This document shows positions 1-8,950 of a stretch of DNA of 64,000 bases, piece by piece. Made by a program: the position numbers and the translations under genes. The notes beneath the pieces are model-generated. The model ran no database searches. It was given only the letters and a program-made list of their open reading frames with translations, and was not told the DNA's origin. Source of the DNA: DAOMNN01 sp050486545 (GTDB lineage Bacteria > Pseudomonadota > Gammaproteobacteria > Burkholderiales > Rhodocyclaceae); NCBI GenBank assembly GCA_050486545.1, contig JBJHDM010000010.1:14382-78381 (forward strand). The letters run 5' to 3'. Position 1 is the stretch's first letter. Each line of letters begins with the position of its first letter.

Positions 1-186
1 GCCCTGATCGGGGCCCGCGATCCGCGCGTTCTGTTCCGCAGCGCGCGCTTCGGCGCTGAGGGTGACGCGGACATCCTGCCCCGGAGCGGCCGGCGGGGCC
101 GTCTCCGCGCGCGGCTGCGCGCGCAGCGGCTGCACGATGTCGTTGTCGGTGTTCGCAATTCTCAGCGAGGCGTCGATCATGCTCAT
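1..186 (-). CDS. Unidentified protein, N-terminal part (cut by the window edge)
   Basis: An open frame reads leftwards off the window from an ATG at 186, preceded by a GAGGAG ribosome site. A second in-frame ATG lies two codons downstream. The 62 visible residues begin MSMIDASLRI and continue with a proline/alanine-rich linker and a VRVTLSAEARA stretch. They show no signal peptide or membrane segment. I do not recognise the family. A VTLSAEA-like segment followed by charged residues occurs near the N-terminus of some SprA-type putative metalloproteases, but the catalytic part would be outside the window, so this is only a guess. The gene is divergent from the ABC efflux operon and shares its 250-bp upstream region. 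Confidence 0.6.
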   Translation of the reverse strand, partial: MSMIDASLRIANTDNDIVQPLRAQPRAETAPPAAPGQDVRVTLSAEARAAEQNARIAGPDQG

Positions 187-293
187 TCTCCTCGTCCGTC
201 GGTGCGTCAGGATCGGTGTGCGCCGGATTTTTCAGGCGGAACGCTAATGGATGCCAGTATAGCGCTATTGACCACGTGACTGAAACCAGGGAT

Positions 294-387
294 GCGTCAC
301 GATGCCGACTGCGTCACGTCGGTGACGTGATCGAACGCACGGGAGGGCGCCGGTCGGCGTTGCAGCGGGATCCGGCGCCGGTGACGC
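294..387. promoter_or_regulatory. Cluster of GCGTCAC/GTGACG repeats, candidate operator
   Basis: The heptamer GCGTCAC occurs at 294-300 and 311-317. Its complement appears as GTGACG at 322-327 and GTGACGC at 381-387. The middle copies form a perfect inverted repeat, TCACGTC-GGT-GACGTGA (314-330). A CACGTG hexamer lies just upstream at 273-278. A TATCCT -10-like hexamer (401-406) follows the last copy, so a bound regulator could control the efflux operon and possibly the divergent gene. The cognate regulator is not visible. Confidence 0.4.
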
Positions 388-439
388 GATCGGGTTGGGG
401 TATCCTGTTCACATGGCGCCGCACGATACGAGGTGACCC

Positions 440-1222
<783 letters not shown>

Positions 1223-1230
1223 GGGGCGCA

Positions 1231-3594
1231 ATGCGCACGATCCACCGCAAGCTGCTGCGCGATCTGGCCGCCCTCAAGGGCCAGGCCGCGGCGATCGCGC
1301 TGGTCATCGCCAGCGGGGTGATGACGCTGATGGTGTCGGTGACCACGCTCGATGCGCTCACGCTGACGCAGCAGCGCTTCTACCAGGACCAGCATTTCGC
1401 CGATGTCTTCGCCGACCTGAAGCGCGCGCCGGAGAGCCTCGTCGAGCGGCTGCGCGAAATTCCGGGCGTCAATCTGGTGGAGACGCGCGTGCTCGCGCCG
1501 GTGCGCATGGAGGTGCCCGGCTTCGGCGATCCGGTGCGCGGCCTGCTGGTGTCGATTCCGGACGGGCGCCAGCCGCTGCTCAACCGCCTGTACCTGCGCG
1601 AGGGTAGCCTCCCCGAATCCGGGCGCGCCGATCAGGTCGCGGTGAGCGAGGCCTTCGCCGAGGCGCATGGCCTGCGCGCGGGGGACGAATTGCGCGCGAT
1701 CATCAACGGTCGTCTGACCGGGCTGCGGGTCTCGGGCATCGTGCTGAGCCCCGAGTTCGTCTACCAGATCGCGCCGACCGACCTGCTGCCGGACTACGAG
1801 CGTTACGGCATCCTGTGGATGAACCGTCGCGCACTGGCCAGCGCCTACGGCATGGAAGGCGCGTTCAACAACGTCGTGGCGAGCCTGCAGGCCGGCGCAG
1901 TCGAAGCCGAGGTCATCGACGAACTCGACCGTGCGCTGCGCGCCTACGGGGCGATCGGCGCGCACGGGCGCTACGACCAGCACTCGCATCGTTTCCTGCA
2001 CGAGGAGCTGCAGCAGCTCCGTGCCCAGGCGGCCATCCTGCCAACCATCTTCCTGTTCGTTTCCGCCTTTCTGCTCAGCGTGGTCATGGGACGCATCATT
2101 CGCACCCAGCGCGAGCAGATTGCGGTGCTCAAGGCCTTCGGCTACGGCGGACGCGACATCGCGCTGCACTACGGGCTGCTGACCGGGCTGATCGTGCTCG
2201 CCGGCTGGGCCGTGGGCATCGCGCTCGGCAGCTGGGCGGCAAGCGGCCTGGCCGGCCTGTATGCCGAATACTTTCGCTTTCCGGAGATGGGTTTCCGCTT
2301 GCAGCCGTGGGTGTTGCTGCTTGCCTTCGCGACTGCGGCGGGGGCGGCCTTCGCGGGCACCTTCCGTGCGGTGTGGTCGGCGATGCGCCTCGCACCCGCT
2401 GCGGCGATGCGACCGCCGGCGCCGCCGCGCTTTCGCCGCGGGTTGATCGAGCGGCTGGTACCGGCGCGCTGGCTCGACCAGCCCGGCCGCATCATCCTGC
2501 GCAACGTCGCCCGTCACCCGGTCAAGTCCTCGCTGTCGATCGCCGGGATCGGGCTGTCGGCCGGGTTGCTGATGATGGGCGCCTACCAGATCGATGCCGT
2601 CGACCACATGCTCGACACGCAGTACGGCGGCGTGCTACGCATGGACGTCCATCTGGTGTTCACCGATCCCGTGCCTGAACAGGTCCGCAACGAACTGCTG
2701 CACCAGCCCGGCGTGCTCGGCGTCGAGAGCTATCGCAGCGTGCCGGCCCGCCTCATTGCCGGACATCGCGACTATCGTACCGCGGTGCTCGGCCTCGAGT
2801 CCGAACCGCAACTGCGCCAACTGCTCGACCGTCGCGGACGGCCGCAATCGCTGCCGCCCGACGGATTGCTGCTCACCGATTACCTGGCCGAGCGACTGGA
2901 GCTGGCGGTCGGCGACCTCGTGCAGGTCGAGGTGCTCGAAGGGCACCGACGCATCGTGCAGGTGCCGCTGGCGGGCGTCGTGGACGAGCCGATCGGCGTC
3001 GGGGCCTATATCGAACGCCGCGCGCTCAATCGCATCCTGCGCGAGGGGCCGACCGTGAGCGGGGCGTGGCTGCTCACCGACCGCGACCGCGAGCCCGAGC
3101 TGTTCGCAAGCCTGTGGACGCATCCCGCAGTGGCCAGCATCGGGATGATTTCCGAGGCCGAGCGCAACATTCGCGAGTACATGGGCGACACGATCCTGGC
3201 GTTTGCGCTGGTGTTCGTCACGCTGGCCGGCTCGATCGCGTTCGCAGTGGTGTACAACAATGCGCGAATCGCCTTCGCCGAGCGTGCCCGCGAACTGGCT
3301 ACCCTCGAGGTGCTCGGGTATACGCGGGGTGAGACGAGCTTCATCCTGATCGGGGAGATCGCGCTGCTGACCGTGCTGGCCCTGCCGGTGGGCTGGGCGA
3401 TTGGCGCCGGGTTCTGCTGGGCCATCAACCAGGCCTTCAGCACGGATCTGTTCCGCGTGCCGCTGGTCATTACCCCGTATGCGTTTGGTTTCGCCGCTGC
3501 CGGCGTGCTGGCCGCCTCCGTGCTGGCCGGTTTCCTGGTGCTGCGGCGCCTGCGGCATCTGGACAAGGTGTCGGTGCTCAAGGCCGTAGAATGA
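1231..3594 (+). CDS. ABC transporter permease with two FtsX domains
   Basis: A 787-residue inner-membrane permease. It has an N-terminal transmembrane helix (about residues 15-40), a large extracytoplasmic domain, then a first FtsX module (helices near 270-400). A second set follows: a helix near 435, another soluble domain, and a C-terminal FtsX module with three helices. This duplicated layout is typical of lipoprotein- or lipid-handling transporters (LolCE/DevC-like superfamily) rather than the four-helix MacB. The ATG at 1231 follows GGGGGC and lies 8 bp after the ATPase stop. The frame is open upstream to 433, but that stretch only shadows the ATPase gene. With the ATPase and the HlyD-type protein it should form a tripartite exporter; the substrate is unknown. 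Confidence 0.9.
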   Translation: MRTIHRKLLRDLAALKGQAAAIALVIASGVMTLMVSVTTLDALTLTQQRFYQDQHFADVFADLKRAPESLVERLREIPGVNLVETRVLAPVRMEVPGFGDPVRGLLVSIPDGRQPLLNRLYLREGSLPESGRADQVAVSEAFAEAHGLRAGDELRAIINGRLTGLRVSGIVLSPEFVYQIAPTDLLPDYERYGILWMNRRALASAYGMEGAFNNVVASLQAGAVEAEVIDELDRALRAYGAIGAHGRYDQHSHRFLHEELQQLRAQAAILPTIFLFVSAFLLSVVMGRIIRTQREQIAVLKAFGYGGRDIALHYGLLTGLIVLAGWAVGIALGSWAASGLAGLYAEYFRFPEMGFRLQPWVLLLAFATAAGAAFAGTFRAVWSAMRLAPAAAMRPPAPPRFRRGLIERLVPARWLDQPGRIILRNVARHPVKSSLSIAGIGLSAGLLMMGAYQIDAVDHMLDTQYGGVLRMDVHLVFTDPVPEQVRNELLHQPGVLGVESYRSVPARLIAGHRDYRTAVLGLESEPQLRQLLDRRGRPQSLPPDGLLLTDYLAERLELAVGDLVQVEVLEGHRRIVQVPLAGVVDEPIGVGAYIERRALNRILREGPTVSGAWLLTDRDREPELFASLWTHPAVASIGMISEAERNIREYMGDTILAFALVFVTLAGSIAFAVVYNNARIAFAERARELATLEVLGYTRGETSFILIGEIALLTVLALPVGWAIGAGFCWAINQAFSTDLFRVPLVITPYAFGFAAAGVLAASVLAGFLVLRRLRHLDKVSVLKAVE

Positions 3595-3616
3595 AACCCG
3601 AGGAAGTGGAGAGGAC

Positions 3617-4819
3617 ATGACGATCGCCAAGAAGCTGCTGACCTTCGTTTTCGTGCTGGTCGCTGCCGCCTTGCTGGTCTGGGCGCTGCGGCCGGCACCG
3701 GTTGCCGTGGTCGGCGTGAAGGTGGCACCTGCGCCTTTCGTCGAGTCGGTCGACGAGGAGGGGCGCACGCGCCTGCGGGACTCCTACACGGTTTCGGCGC
3801 CGATCGGCGGCTTCCTGCAGCGGGTCGAGCTCGAAGCGGGCGATGCGGTCGAACTCGGGCAGGTGCTCTTCCGCCTCGAACCGCATCCGGCGCCGGCGCT
3901 GGACGCGCGCAGCCTGGAGCAGGCGCGCGATCATCTTGCCGCGGCGCGTGCCCGGCTGCAGAGCGCCCAGGCCAACCTCGAAACGGCGCGGACGGAGACG
4001 CGGTTCGCTGAATCCGAGTATGTGCGTTACCGCCAGATCTTCGATCGCGAACTGATCTCGGCCACCGAGATGGAACGCCGCCAGAGCGTGCGCGACCGCG
4101 CCCGAGCGATCGAGAATGCGGCGGCGCACGCGGTCGACGTCGCCCGCGCGGAAGTCGAGAGCGTGCGGGCCGTGGTCGAGATCTCCAGCGGCCAGCGTCC
4201 GGCTGACGACTATCCGGTGCTCGACGTCCGCTCGCCCGCCGCGGGCCTGGTGTTGCGCCGCCATCGCTGCTGCGAGGGGGCGGTCAATGCTGGTGATCCG
4301 GTCATGGACGTCGGCAGCCTCGAGGACCTCGAGGTCCAGGTCGACCTCCTGTCGATGGACGCGGTACGCGTACGATCCGGCATGCGGGTACGCATTGGCG
4401 GCTGGGGCGGCGACGGCGTGCTTGACGGTCGCGTGCGGCGCGTCGAGCCGGCCGGATTCACGCGCACCTCGGCACTGGGGGTGGACGAGCAACGTGTGCC
4501 GGTGATCGTCGACTTCGCCGAGCCGGCCGAGGCCGCGAAGGTGCTCGGGGTGGGGTATCGCGTCGAGGCCGAATTTCTGCTGTGGGAGGGCGACGCCGTG
4601 CTGCAGGTCCCGACCAGTGCGCTGTTCCGCGACGACGGCCGCTGGTCGGTGTTCGTCGTGACCGGGGAGGGCCGGGCCGTGCTGCGAACCGTCGAGACCG
4701 GCCGCCGCAGCGGCCTGACGACCCAGGTCCTCGACGGGCTCGCCGCCGGCGAGATCGTCGTCACCCATCCGGGCGACCGGGTGCGCGACGGTGTACGGGT
4801 GAACGTCGAAACGCGTTAG
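3617..4819 (+). CDS. HlyD-family periplasmic adaptor (membrane fusion protein)
   Basis: A 400-residue adaptor starting at an ATG after GAGG, 22 bp behind the permease. An N-terminal membrane anchor (residues 5-27) leads into a lipoyl/barrel-sandwich half (SAPIGGFLQRVELEAGDAV, about 57-75). A long coiled-coil hairpin of alternating AARARLQSAQANLETA-type heptads (about 95-195) follows. The second lipoyl half (VRSPAAGLVLRR) and a beta-barrel complete the fold. Such proteins link an inner-membrane ABC permease to an outer-membrane TolC-type channel; no TolC gene is present here. Gene order ATPase-permease-adaptor and close spacing indicate one transcript. The hydrophobic anchor lacks a lipobox, so it is membrane-inserted rather than lipidated. 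Confidence 0.88.
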   Translation: MTIAKKLLTFVFVLVAAALLVWALRPAPVAVVGVKVAPAPFVESVDEEGRTRLRDSYTVSAPIGGFLQRVELEAGDAVELGQVLFRLEPHPAPALDARSLEQARDHLAAARARLQSAQANLETARTETRFAESEYVRYRQIFDRELISATEMERRQSVRDRARAIENAAAHAVDVARAEVESVRAVVEISSGQRPADDYPVLDVRSPAAGLVLRRHRCCEGAVNAGDPVMDVGSLEDLEVQVDLLSMDAVRVRSGMRVRIGGWGGDGVLDGRVRRVEPAGFTRTSALGVDEQRVPVIVDFAEPAEAAKVLGVGYRVEAEFLLWEGDAVLQVPTSALFRDDGRWSVFVVTGEGRAVLRTVETGRRSGLTTQVLDGLAAGEIVVTHPGDRVRDGVRVNVETR

Positions 4820-4846
4820 TCGCTGCGAAGCTCGCTCGAACCCCAC

Positions 4847-5251
4847 TTACTCGTCGATCCGGCTCCGCCCGGCTTTCAGCCGGGCATGCCTTGCCTTGGC
4901 CTCGAGCCGTTTCCGGTCCGCCGCGCGACTCGGACGTGTCGGCATGCGGGGTTTGCGCTCCGTTGCGGCGGCCGCCACCAGGTCTTCCAGGCGGCGCATC
5001 GCCTCGCTGCGGTTCTTCTCCAGGCTGCGGAATTTCTGTGCCTTGATGACGACGACGCCTTCCCGGGTGATCCGGCGATCGTCGAGCGCTAGCAACCGCT
5101 CGCGGAGCGCTTCCGGAAGTGAGGAGGCGCGGATATCGAAGCGCAGATGCACGGCGTTCGACACCTTGTTGATGTTCTGGCCGCCCGCCCCCTGCGCGCG
5201 GATCGCGGTGAATTCGACTTCCTCGGGGGAGATGGTCGGGCGGGGGCGCAT
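4847..5251 (-). CDS. arfB: Alternative ribosome-rescue factor ArfB (peptidyl-tRNA hydrolase YaeJ)
   Basis: A 134-residue release-factor-like protein that frees ribosomes stalled on mRNAs lacking stop codons by hydrolysing peptidyl-tRNA. The catalytic GGQ is at residues 23-25 within AQGAGGQNINKVS. The C-terminal third is a basic tail (RPSRAADRKRLEAKARHARL), which in this family enters the empty mRNA channel. The ATG at 5251 places the protein at family length. The frame stays open further upstream to about 5857, but that part lies antisense to the next gene and is not family sequence. The gene is divergent from the UPF0178 gene, with a 60-bp gap. Confidence 0.93.
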   Translation of the reverse strand: MRPRPTISPEEVEFTAIRAQGAGGQNINKVSNAVHLRFDIRASSLPEALRERLLALDDRRITREGVVVIKAQKFRSLEKNRSEAMRRLEDLVAAAATERKPRMPTRPSRAADRKRLEAKARHARLKAGRSRIDE

Positions 5252-5311
5252 GGCGGGTTCGTGCGGGGCTCGGGATGGTATTGTAGAACGCTCTTCCCGA
5301 AGGCCTCCAAC

Positions 5312-5773
5312 ATGAAGATCTGGGTCGATGCCGACGCCTGTCCCGCCGTGATCAAGGAAATCCTGTTTCGCGCGGCGAATCGTGCCCAGATCCCGCTGAC
5401 GCTGATTGCCAACCAGATGTTGCGGGTACCGGCTTCGCCATGGATTCGGGCACTGCAGGTGCCCTCGGGCTTCGATGTGGCCGACCGGCGCATCGCCGAG
5501 GAAGTGGTCGCGGGCGACCTCGTGATCACTGCAGACGTACCGCTCGCCGCACAGGTCATCGACAAGGGCGCACGGGTGCTCGATCCTCGTGGCGAACTCC
5601 TCGATGCAGGCAACATCCAGGAGCGGTTGAGCCTGCGCAACTTCATGGAGGAATTGCGCGGCAGCGGGGTCGAGACCGGCGGCCCGGCCAGTTTCTCGGC
5701 CGCCGACCGGCAGGCGTTTGCCAACCGTCTCGATGGCTTGCTGACGAAGTTCCAGCGTGGGGCGGGGCGCTAG
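5312..5773 (+). CDS. yaiI: UPF0178/DUF188 family protein (YaiI/YqxD)
   Basis: A 153-residue cytosolic protein beginning MKIWVDADACPAVIKEIL, the hallmark of the UPF0178 (YaiI/YqxD) family. The conserved acidic pattern (DADACP at the N-terminus, VITADVPLA near residue 73, KGARVLDPRG near 90) resembles a PIN-like metal-binding site. A nuclease-like role is therefore often suspected for the family, but no function is established. The ATG at 5312 is chosen because it matches the family N-terminus; longer in-frame extensions overlap arfB and are not conserved-looking. It seems to be transcribed alone, divergently from arfB. Confidence 0.9.
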   Translation: MKIWVDADACPAVIKEILFRAANRAQIPLTLIANQMLRVPASPWIRALQVPSGFDVADRRIAEEVVAGDLVITADVPLAAQVIDKGARVLDPRGELLDAGNIQERLSLRNFMEELRGSGVETGGPASFSAADRQAFANRLDGLLTKFQRGAGR

Positions 5774-5855
5774 TTCAACACCGTGGCATGCCTTGGTTCG
5801 CCACTGAGTGGCGGATATGATGAAACGTGAGAGAAGCACTTCGCTCGAGGAGACC

Positions 5856-7310
5856 ATGGCCCACCTGCTTCCCCTGTCGCGTGTTGCCCGTCTCGTCGGT
5901 CAACCCCGGTCGGCGATCCAGCGCATGATCCACGATGGCGAGCTGGATACCTTCGACGGGATGGTCGATGTCAATGAGTTGCTGCGTGTGTTTCCCGACG
6001 TACGTTGGGAGGACGACGGCGAGTACCGTCGCGTGCAGGAGATCAAGGAGAAGGCGTTCGGGCGCCGTATTCTCGAGCGTGTGCTTCCCGAAAAGGAAGT
6101 GCTGGCCGAACGTCTGTTCGAGATGGGCAGGGAGTTCGCCGCCGCCAAGGCCTTGCTGCTGCACTACGACGGGATCCTGGGCTTCCTGCACGACAAGCTC
6201 GACGACTTGGCCGACGCGGGGGATGCGGCTACCGTGGAGGCAGTCGCGGAAGTCAAGCAATGGCTCAGGCGCGAACTCGACGCCGCGCCCGGGGAGGCCG
6301 AACGGGCCCAGTCGCTGTTGGCGAGGGAGAACGTGATGCGAATGATGTCCGCGCAGGTCAAGGTCCTGCCCTCCGGCCACGAGTTCACGCTCGAAGGCAA
6401 CGACACCCTGCTCGAGGCCGCCCTGCGGGTCGGCCTGCCGCTCGAGTACGGTTGCAGCAACGGCAACTGCGGCGCTTGTCGCGCGCGCCTCGTCACCGGG
6501 CAGGTACGCAAGGTGCACCCGCACGACTTCACCTTCCGCGAACAGGAAAAGGGCAACGGAGAATTCCTGTTGTGTTCGTATACGGCAGTGACCGATGTCG
6601 TGATCGAGGCGGTGCTGGCTGGTGCGTCGGACATTCCGCGGCAGACGATCCCGGCGCGCGTCCGGTCGATCGAACGGCTCGGCGAGCATGTGGCCGCGCT
6701 CCACCTGACCACGCCCCGCAGTCAGCGCCTGCGCTTCCTGGCCGGCCAGTCCGTCACCCTCGAGGCGGGCGGGGTCCGGGCTGACTATCACGTCGCCAGC
6801 TGTCCCTGCGAGGACCGCCACATCACCCTCCATGTGCGCAAGGACGACAGCCCATTCTCGCAACAGGTGTTCCCCCGGCTCGCGAAGGACGACGTCGTGA
6901 CCATCGACGGTCCGCACGGTGGTCTGGTCTATGACATGGATTCACGCCGCACCGCGGTTTTCGTCGCCTGGGACGACGGCTTCGGCCCGGTCCAGAGCCT
7001 CATCCAGCACGCGATGTCGCTGGAAATCGCCGAGGCGATGCACCTGTACTGGGTCGCCGAACACACCGGCCACTACCTCGGCAACCTGTGTCGCTCGTGG
7101 ACCGACGCCATGGACGAATTTCACTACCTGCCGCTCGACGTGCAGGGTGGCGTGGACAAGGTGGTCGCCACCATCCTCGAACGTCATCCCGACCTGTCGC
7201 GGACCGATGTCTATGCAGTCGCGCCGGCCGAACTGCTCGAAGCGCTCAGGATCAACGCCGTGGCGCGGGGCCTTTCACCACAAGGCTGGCATGGCGAGGC
7301 GTTCGGCTGA
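5856..7310 (+). CDS. 2Fe-2S ferredoxin/reductase-type protein with extra N-terminal helical domain
   Basis: A 484-residue protein. Residues 1-50 resemble a MerR/excisionase-like helix-turn-helix (LPLSRVARLVGQPRSAIQRMIHDGEL). Residues 55-160 are helical and coiled-coil-like. Residues 165-255 are a plant-type ferredoxin domain with cluster ligands C200, C205, C208 and C240. The remainder follows a flavin/NAD reductase (FNR) fold. The FAD motif is altered (ADYHVAS instead of RxYS), and the nucleotide loop reads AWDDGFGPV instead of the usual GGTGFAPI. Flavin or NAD binding may therefore be weakened or lost. The ATG at 5856 has a GAGGAG site; an upstream GTG at 5808 lacks one. It lies 17 bp from the convergent DsrC-like gene. 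The electron partner is unknown. Confidence 0.8.
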   Translation: MAHLLPLSRVARLVGQPRSAIQRMIHDGELDTFDGMVDVNELLRVFPDVRWEDDGEYRRVQEIKEKAFGRRILERVLPEKEVLAERLFEMGREFAAAKALLLHYDGILGFLHDKLDDLADAGDAATVEAVAEVKQWLRRELDAAPGEAERAQSLLARENVMRMMSAQVKVLPSGHEFTLEGNDTLLEAALRVGLPLEYGCSNGNCGACRARLVTGQVRKVHPHDFTFREQEKGNGEFLLCSYTAVTDVVIEAVLAGASDIPRQTIPARVRSIERLGEHVAALHLTTPRSQRLRFLAGQSVTLEAGGVRADYHVASCPCEDRHITLHVRKDDSPFSQQVFPRLAKDDVVTIDGPHGGLVYDMDSRRTAVFVAWDDGFGPVQSLIQHAMSLEIAEAMHLYWVAEHTGHYLGNLCRSWTDAMDEFHYLPLDVQGGVDKVVATILERHPDLSRTDVYAVAPAELLEALRINAVARGLSPQGWHGEAFG

Positions 7311-7327
7311 GAGAACCAAATCTGCCC

Positions 7328-7690
7328 TCACCCCGTACTCCACGCCCGCGGCCGTTTCATGCCGGCGATCTTGCAGGCCATGCGGACGTAGCCGTAGGGA
7401 AAGAGTTCGAAGAGGTAATTGCGGGCCTTGGGTCCCAGGCCCATTTCGTCGGCCATGTGGCGGATCACGAAGCGGGCGTCGGCGGCGATCTGGTGTTCCT
7501 CGTAGTACCGGCGCATGAAGCGCAGGATCTGCCAGTGCTCGTCGGTCAGGATGACGCCTTCGCGCGCAGCGATCTGCTCGGCCACGGTCTCGTCCCAGCG
7601 CAAGGGATCGAAGAGGTAGCCTTCGACATCGGTTTCGAGCGCAATGCCCTTGGAATCGGTAATCCTGTCTTCGATGGTGTGGGTGCTCAT
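7328..7690 (-). CDS. DsrC/TusE-family protein lacking the terminal cysteine
   Basis: A 120-residue member of the DsrC/TusE/RspA family of small sulfur-trafficking or regulatory proteins. The fold is recognisable from DPLRWDETVAEQIAAREG, LTDEHWQILRFMRRYY and LFPYGYVRMACKIAGM. True DsrC proteins have two C-terminal cysteines 11 residues apart, and TusE keeps only the penultimate one. Here the upstream cysteine is present (C106) but position 117 is tryptophan and the tail reads RPRAWSTG. It cannot form the DsrC intramolecular disulfide or act as TusE. A regulatory RspA-like role is more likely, although this is inference. ATG at 7690 follows CAGGAG. It is divergent from a LysR regulator, which probably controls it. 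Confidence 0.85.
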   Translation of the reverse strand: MSTHTIEDRITDSKGIALETDVEGYLFDPLRWDETVAEQIAAREGVILTDEHWQILRFMRRYYEEHQIAADARFVIRHMADEMGLGPKARNYLFELFPYGYVRMACKIAGMKRPRAWSTG

Positions 7691-7746
7691 CGCCTGCTCC
7701 TGAAAGTCCGGCAAGCGGAAAGTGCCGCACACCGGAACCTGTGCAC

Positions 7747-7775
7747 AATCTATGGGCAGTACTTCCATTTAACAA
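7747..7775 (-). promoter_or_regulatory. Sigma70-type promoter of the DsrC-like gene
   Basis: On the minus strand TTGTTA (7775-7770) is followed by a 17-bp spacer and TAGATT (7752-7747). This is a good -35/-10 pair in an AT-rich island, about 55 bp upstream of the start codon. Confidence 0.55.
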
Positions 7776-7784
7776 ACGGAATTA

Positions 7785-7797
7785 ATTGATATCTAAT
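7785..7797. promoter_or_regulatory. Candidate LysR-type binding site
   Basis: The near-palindrome ATTGATATCTAAT lies just upstream of the predicted -35 of the DsrC-like gene and 24 bp before the LysR start. Divergent layout plus an AT-rich dyad is the usual arrangement for LysR autoregulation and activation of the neighbour. The match is by eye only. Confidence 0.4.
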
Positions 7798-7820
7798 ATC
7801 GCAATATTCGATTGATCGAG

Positions 7821-8675
7821 ATGGATACCGAGTTTGCCCGGACCTTTCTTGCGGTGGTCGCTGCCGGCAACTTCGTCGGAGCGGCCGAGCGGCTGCATGT
7901 CACCCAGTCGACGGTGAGTGCGCGCATCCAGGCCCTGGAGCGGCAATTGGGTGCCGTGCTGCTGCGGCGCGGGCGTGGTGGGGCGGGATTGACGCCGGCG
8001 GGGCAGCGCTTCTTGCGTCACGCGAAGAACCTCGTGCGTACGAGCGAACAGGCGCGTCACGACGTGGGGCTGCCGGAAGGCTACAGTGGCACGCTGACCC
8101 TGCGCGGACGCATTGCGCTGTGGGAGGGGTTTCTTCCGGCCTGGGCCGACTGGATGCGGCGGCGCATGCCGGATATCTCGCTGCGGCTGGAGATCGGGTT
8201 CGAGGAGGACATCATGCAGGGGCTGGTGCAGGGCACGGTCGATCTCGGCCTAATGTACACGCCCGAGAACCGGCCCGGGCTGGGTATCGAGTACCTGTTC
8301 GACGAAAGCCTGTTGCTGGTCAGCACGGAGCCCGGTGCCGAATGGCGTGACGAACGTTACGTACACGTCGACTGGGGGCCGGATTTCGAGGCGCAGTTCA
8401 CCACCCACTTCCCGGACCTGCAACCGCCGGCATTGCTCGCCAATGTCGGCTGGCTGGCCATCCAGCAGGTGCTGCACTCGGGCGGTTCCGCATTCATTCC
8501 GCGCCGGATTGCCCGCGACCCGATCGCCGCCGGGCATCTGCACCGTGTCCCCGGCAGTCCGGTCCTGTCGCTGCCGGCGTATCTCGTCCATTCGCTGGAG
8601 CGCCGCGATGCGGCGATGAAGGCTGCGCTCGAAGGGCTGCGCATGCTGGCCGGACGGGAACGGGAAAGCGGCTGA
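7821..8675 (+). CDS. LysR-family transcriptional regulator
   Basis: A 284-residue regulator with an N-terminal winged helix-turn-helix (FVGAAERLHVTQSTVSARIQALE, about residues 17-39). It is followed by a short linker helix and the periplasmic-binding-protein-like effector domain (from about residue 88). The ATG at 7821 matches the typical MDTEFARTFLAVV opening; a TTG at 7812 is less likely. It is divergent from the DsrC-like gene across a 130-bp AT-rich region holding a promoter and a dyad. It therefore probably autoregulates and controls that gene. The effector is unknown; a sulfur- or redox-related ligand would fit the neighbour but is speculation. Confidence 0.88.
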   Translation: MDTEFARTFLAVVAAGNFVGAAERLHVTQSTVSARIQALERQLGAVLLRRGRGGAGLTPAGQRFLRHAKNLVRTSEQARHDVGLPEGYSGTLTLRGRIALWEGFLPAWADWMRRRMPDISLRLEIGFEEDIMQGLVQGTVDLGLMYTPENRPGLGIEYLFDESLLLVSTEPGAEWRDERYVHVDWGPDFEAQFTTHFPDLQPPALLANVGWLAIQQVLHSGGSAFIPRRIARDPIAAGHLHRVPGSPVLSLPAYLVHSLERRDAAMKAALEGLRMLAGRERESG

Positions 8676-8752
8676 GATACGAGCGGTTCGCTGCCGTGGT
8701 ACGGCGCGAAGCCCGCAGGTTCCCAACGGCCGGCCGGGCGCTTCCCGAGGCG

Positions 8753-8770
8753 TGTCGGCAATCGGCGACA
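8753..8770 (+). promoter_or_regulatory. GlrR (QseF)-type activator site 1
   Basis: TGTC, then ten bases (GGCAATCGGC), then GACA: an exact match to the TGTC-N10-GACA element bound by GlrR/QseF in enteric bacteria. It is centred about 198 bp upstream of the predicted sigma54 start site, a normal enhancer distance. Confidence 0.65.
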
Positions 8771-8818
8771 TCGCAATCCGCCGTCCGGAAAGGGGTTGTG
8801 CGGAATCGGCCGGAAGGC

Positions 8819-8836
8819 CGTCGCAGATCGGCGACG
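8819..8836 (+). promoter_or_regulatory. GlrR (QseF)-type activator site 2
   Basis: CGTC-N10-GACG with spacer GCAGATCGGC. The core GTC-N10-GAC and most of the spacer are shared with site 1, and the two sites are 66 bp apart (about six helical turns). Paired sites are expected for a hexameric sigma54 activator. Confidence 0.55.
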
Positions 8837-8900
8837 CATTTCGCCCGGTTTCCTCGCAAGCACAACTTAGACGGTTCTTCATGGCCCTGCTGATATTCCA

Positions 8901-8913
8901 CAAGGCATTGAAA
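8901..8913 (-). promoter_or_regulatory. IHF-like site
   Basis: The complement reads TTTCAATGCCTTG and matches the IHF consensus WATCAANNNNTTR at all defined positions but one. It lies between the activator sites and the sigma54 promoter, where IHF usually bends DNA to bring the activator to the polymerase. Confidence 0.4.
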
Positions 8914-8933
8914 TGCCGGCGCTAATGATGTGT

Positions 8934-8950
8934 TGGCACGCGGCTTGCGA
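8934..8950 (+). promoter_or_regulatory. Sigma54 (RpoN) promoter
   Basis: TGGCACG (8934-8940), four bases, then TTGC (8945-8948). The -24 GG and -12 GC are exactly 12 bp apart, a consensus RpoN promoter. Predicted start is near 8960, leaving about 48 bases of leader before the EF-hand ATG. Confidence 0.85.
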
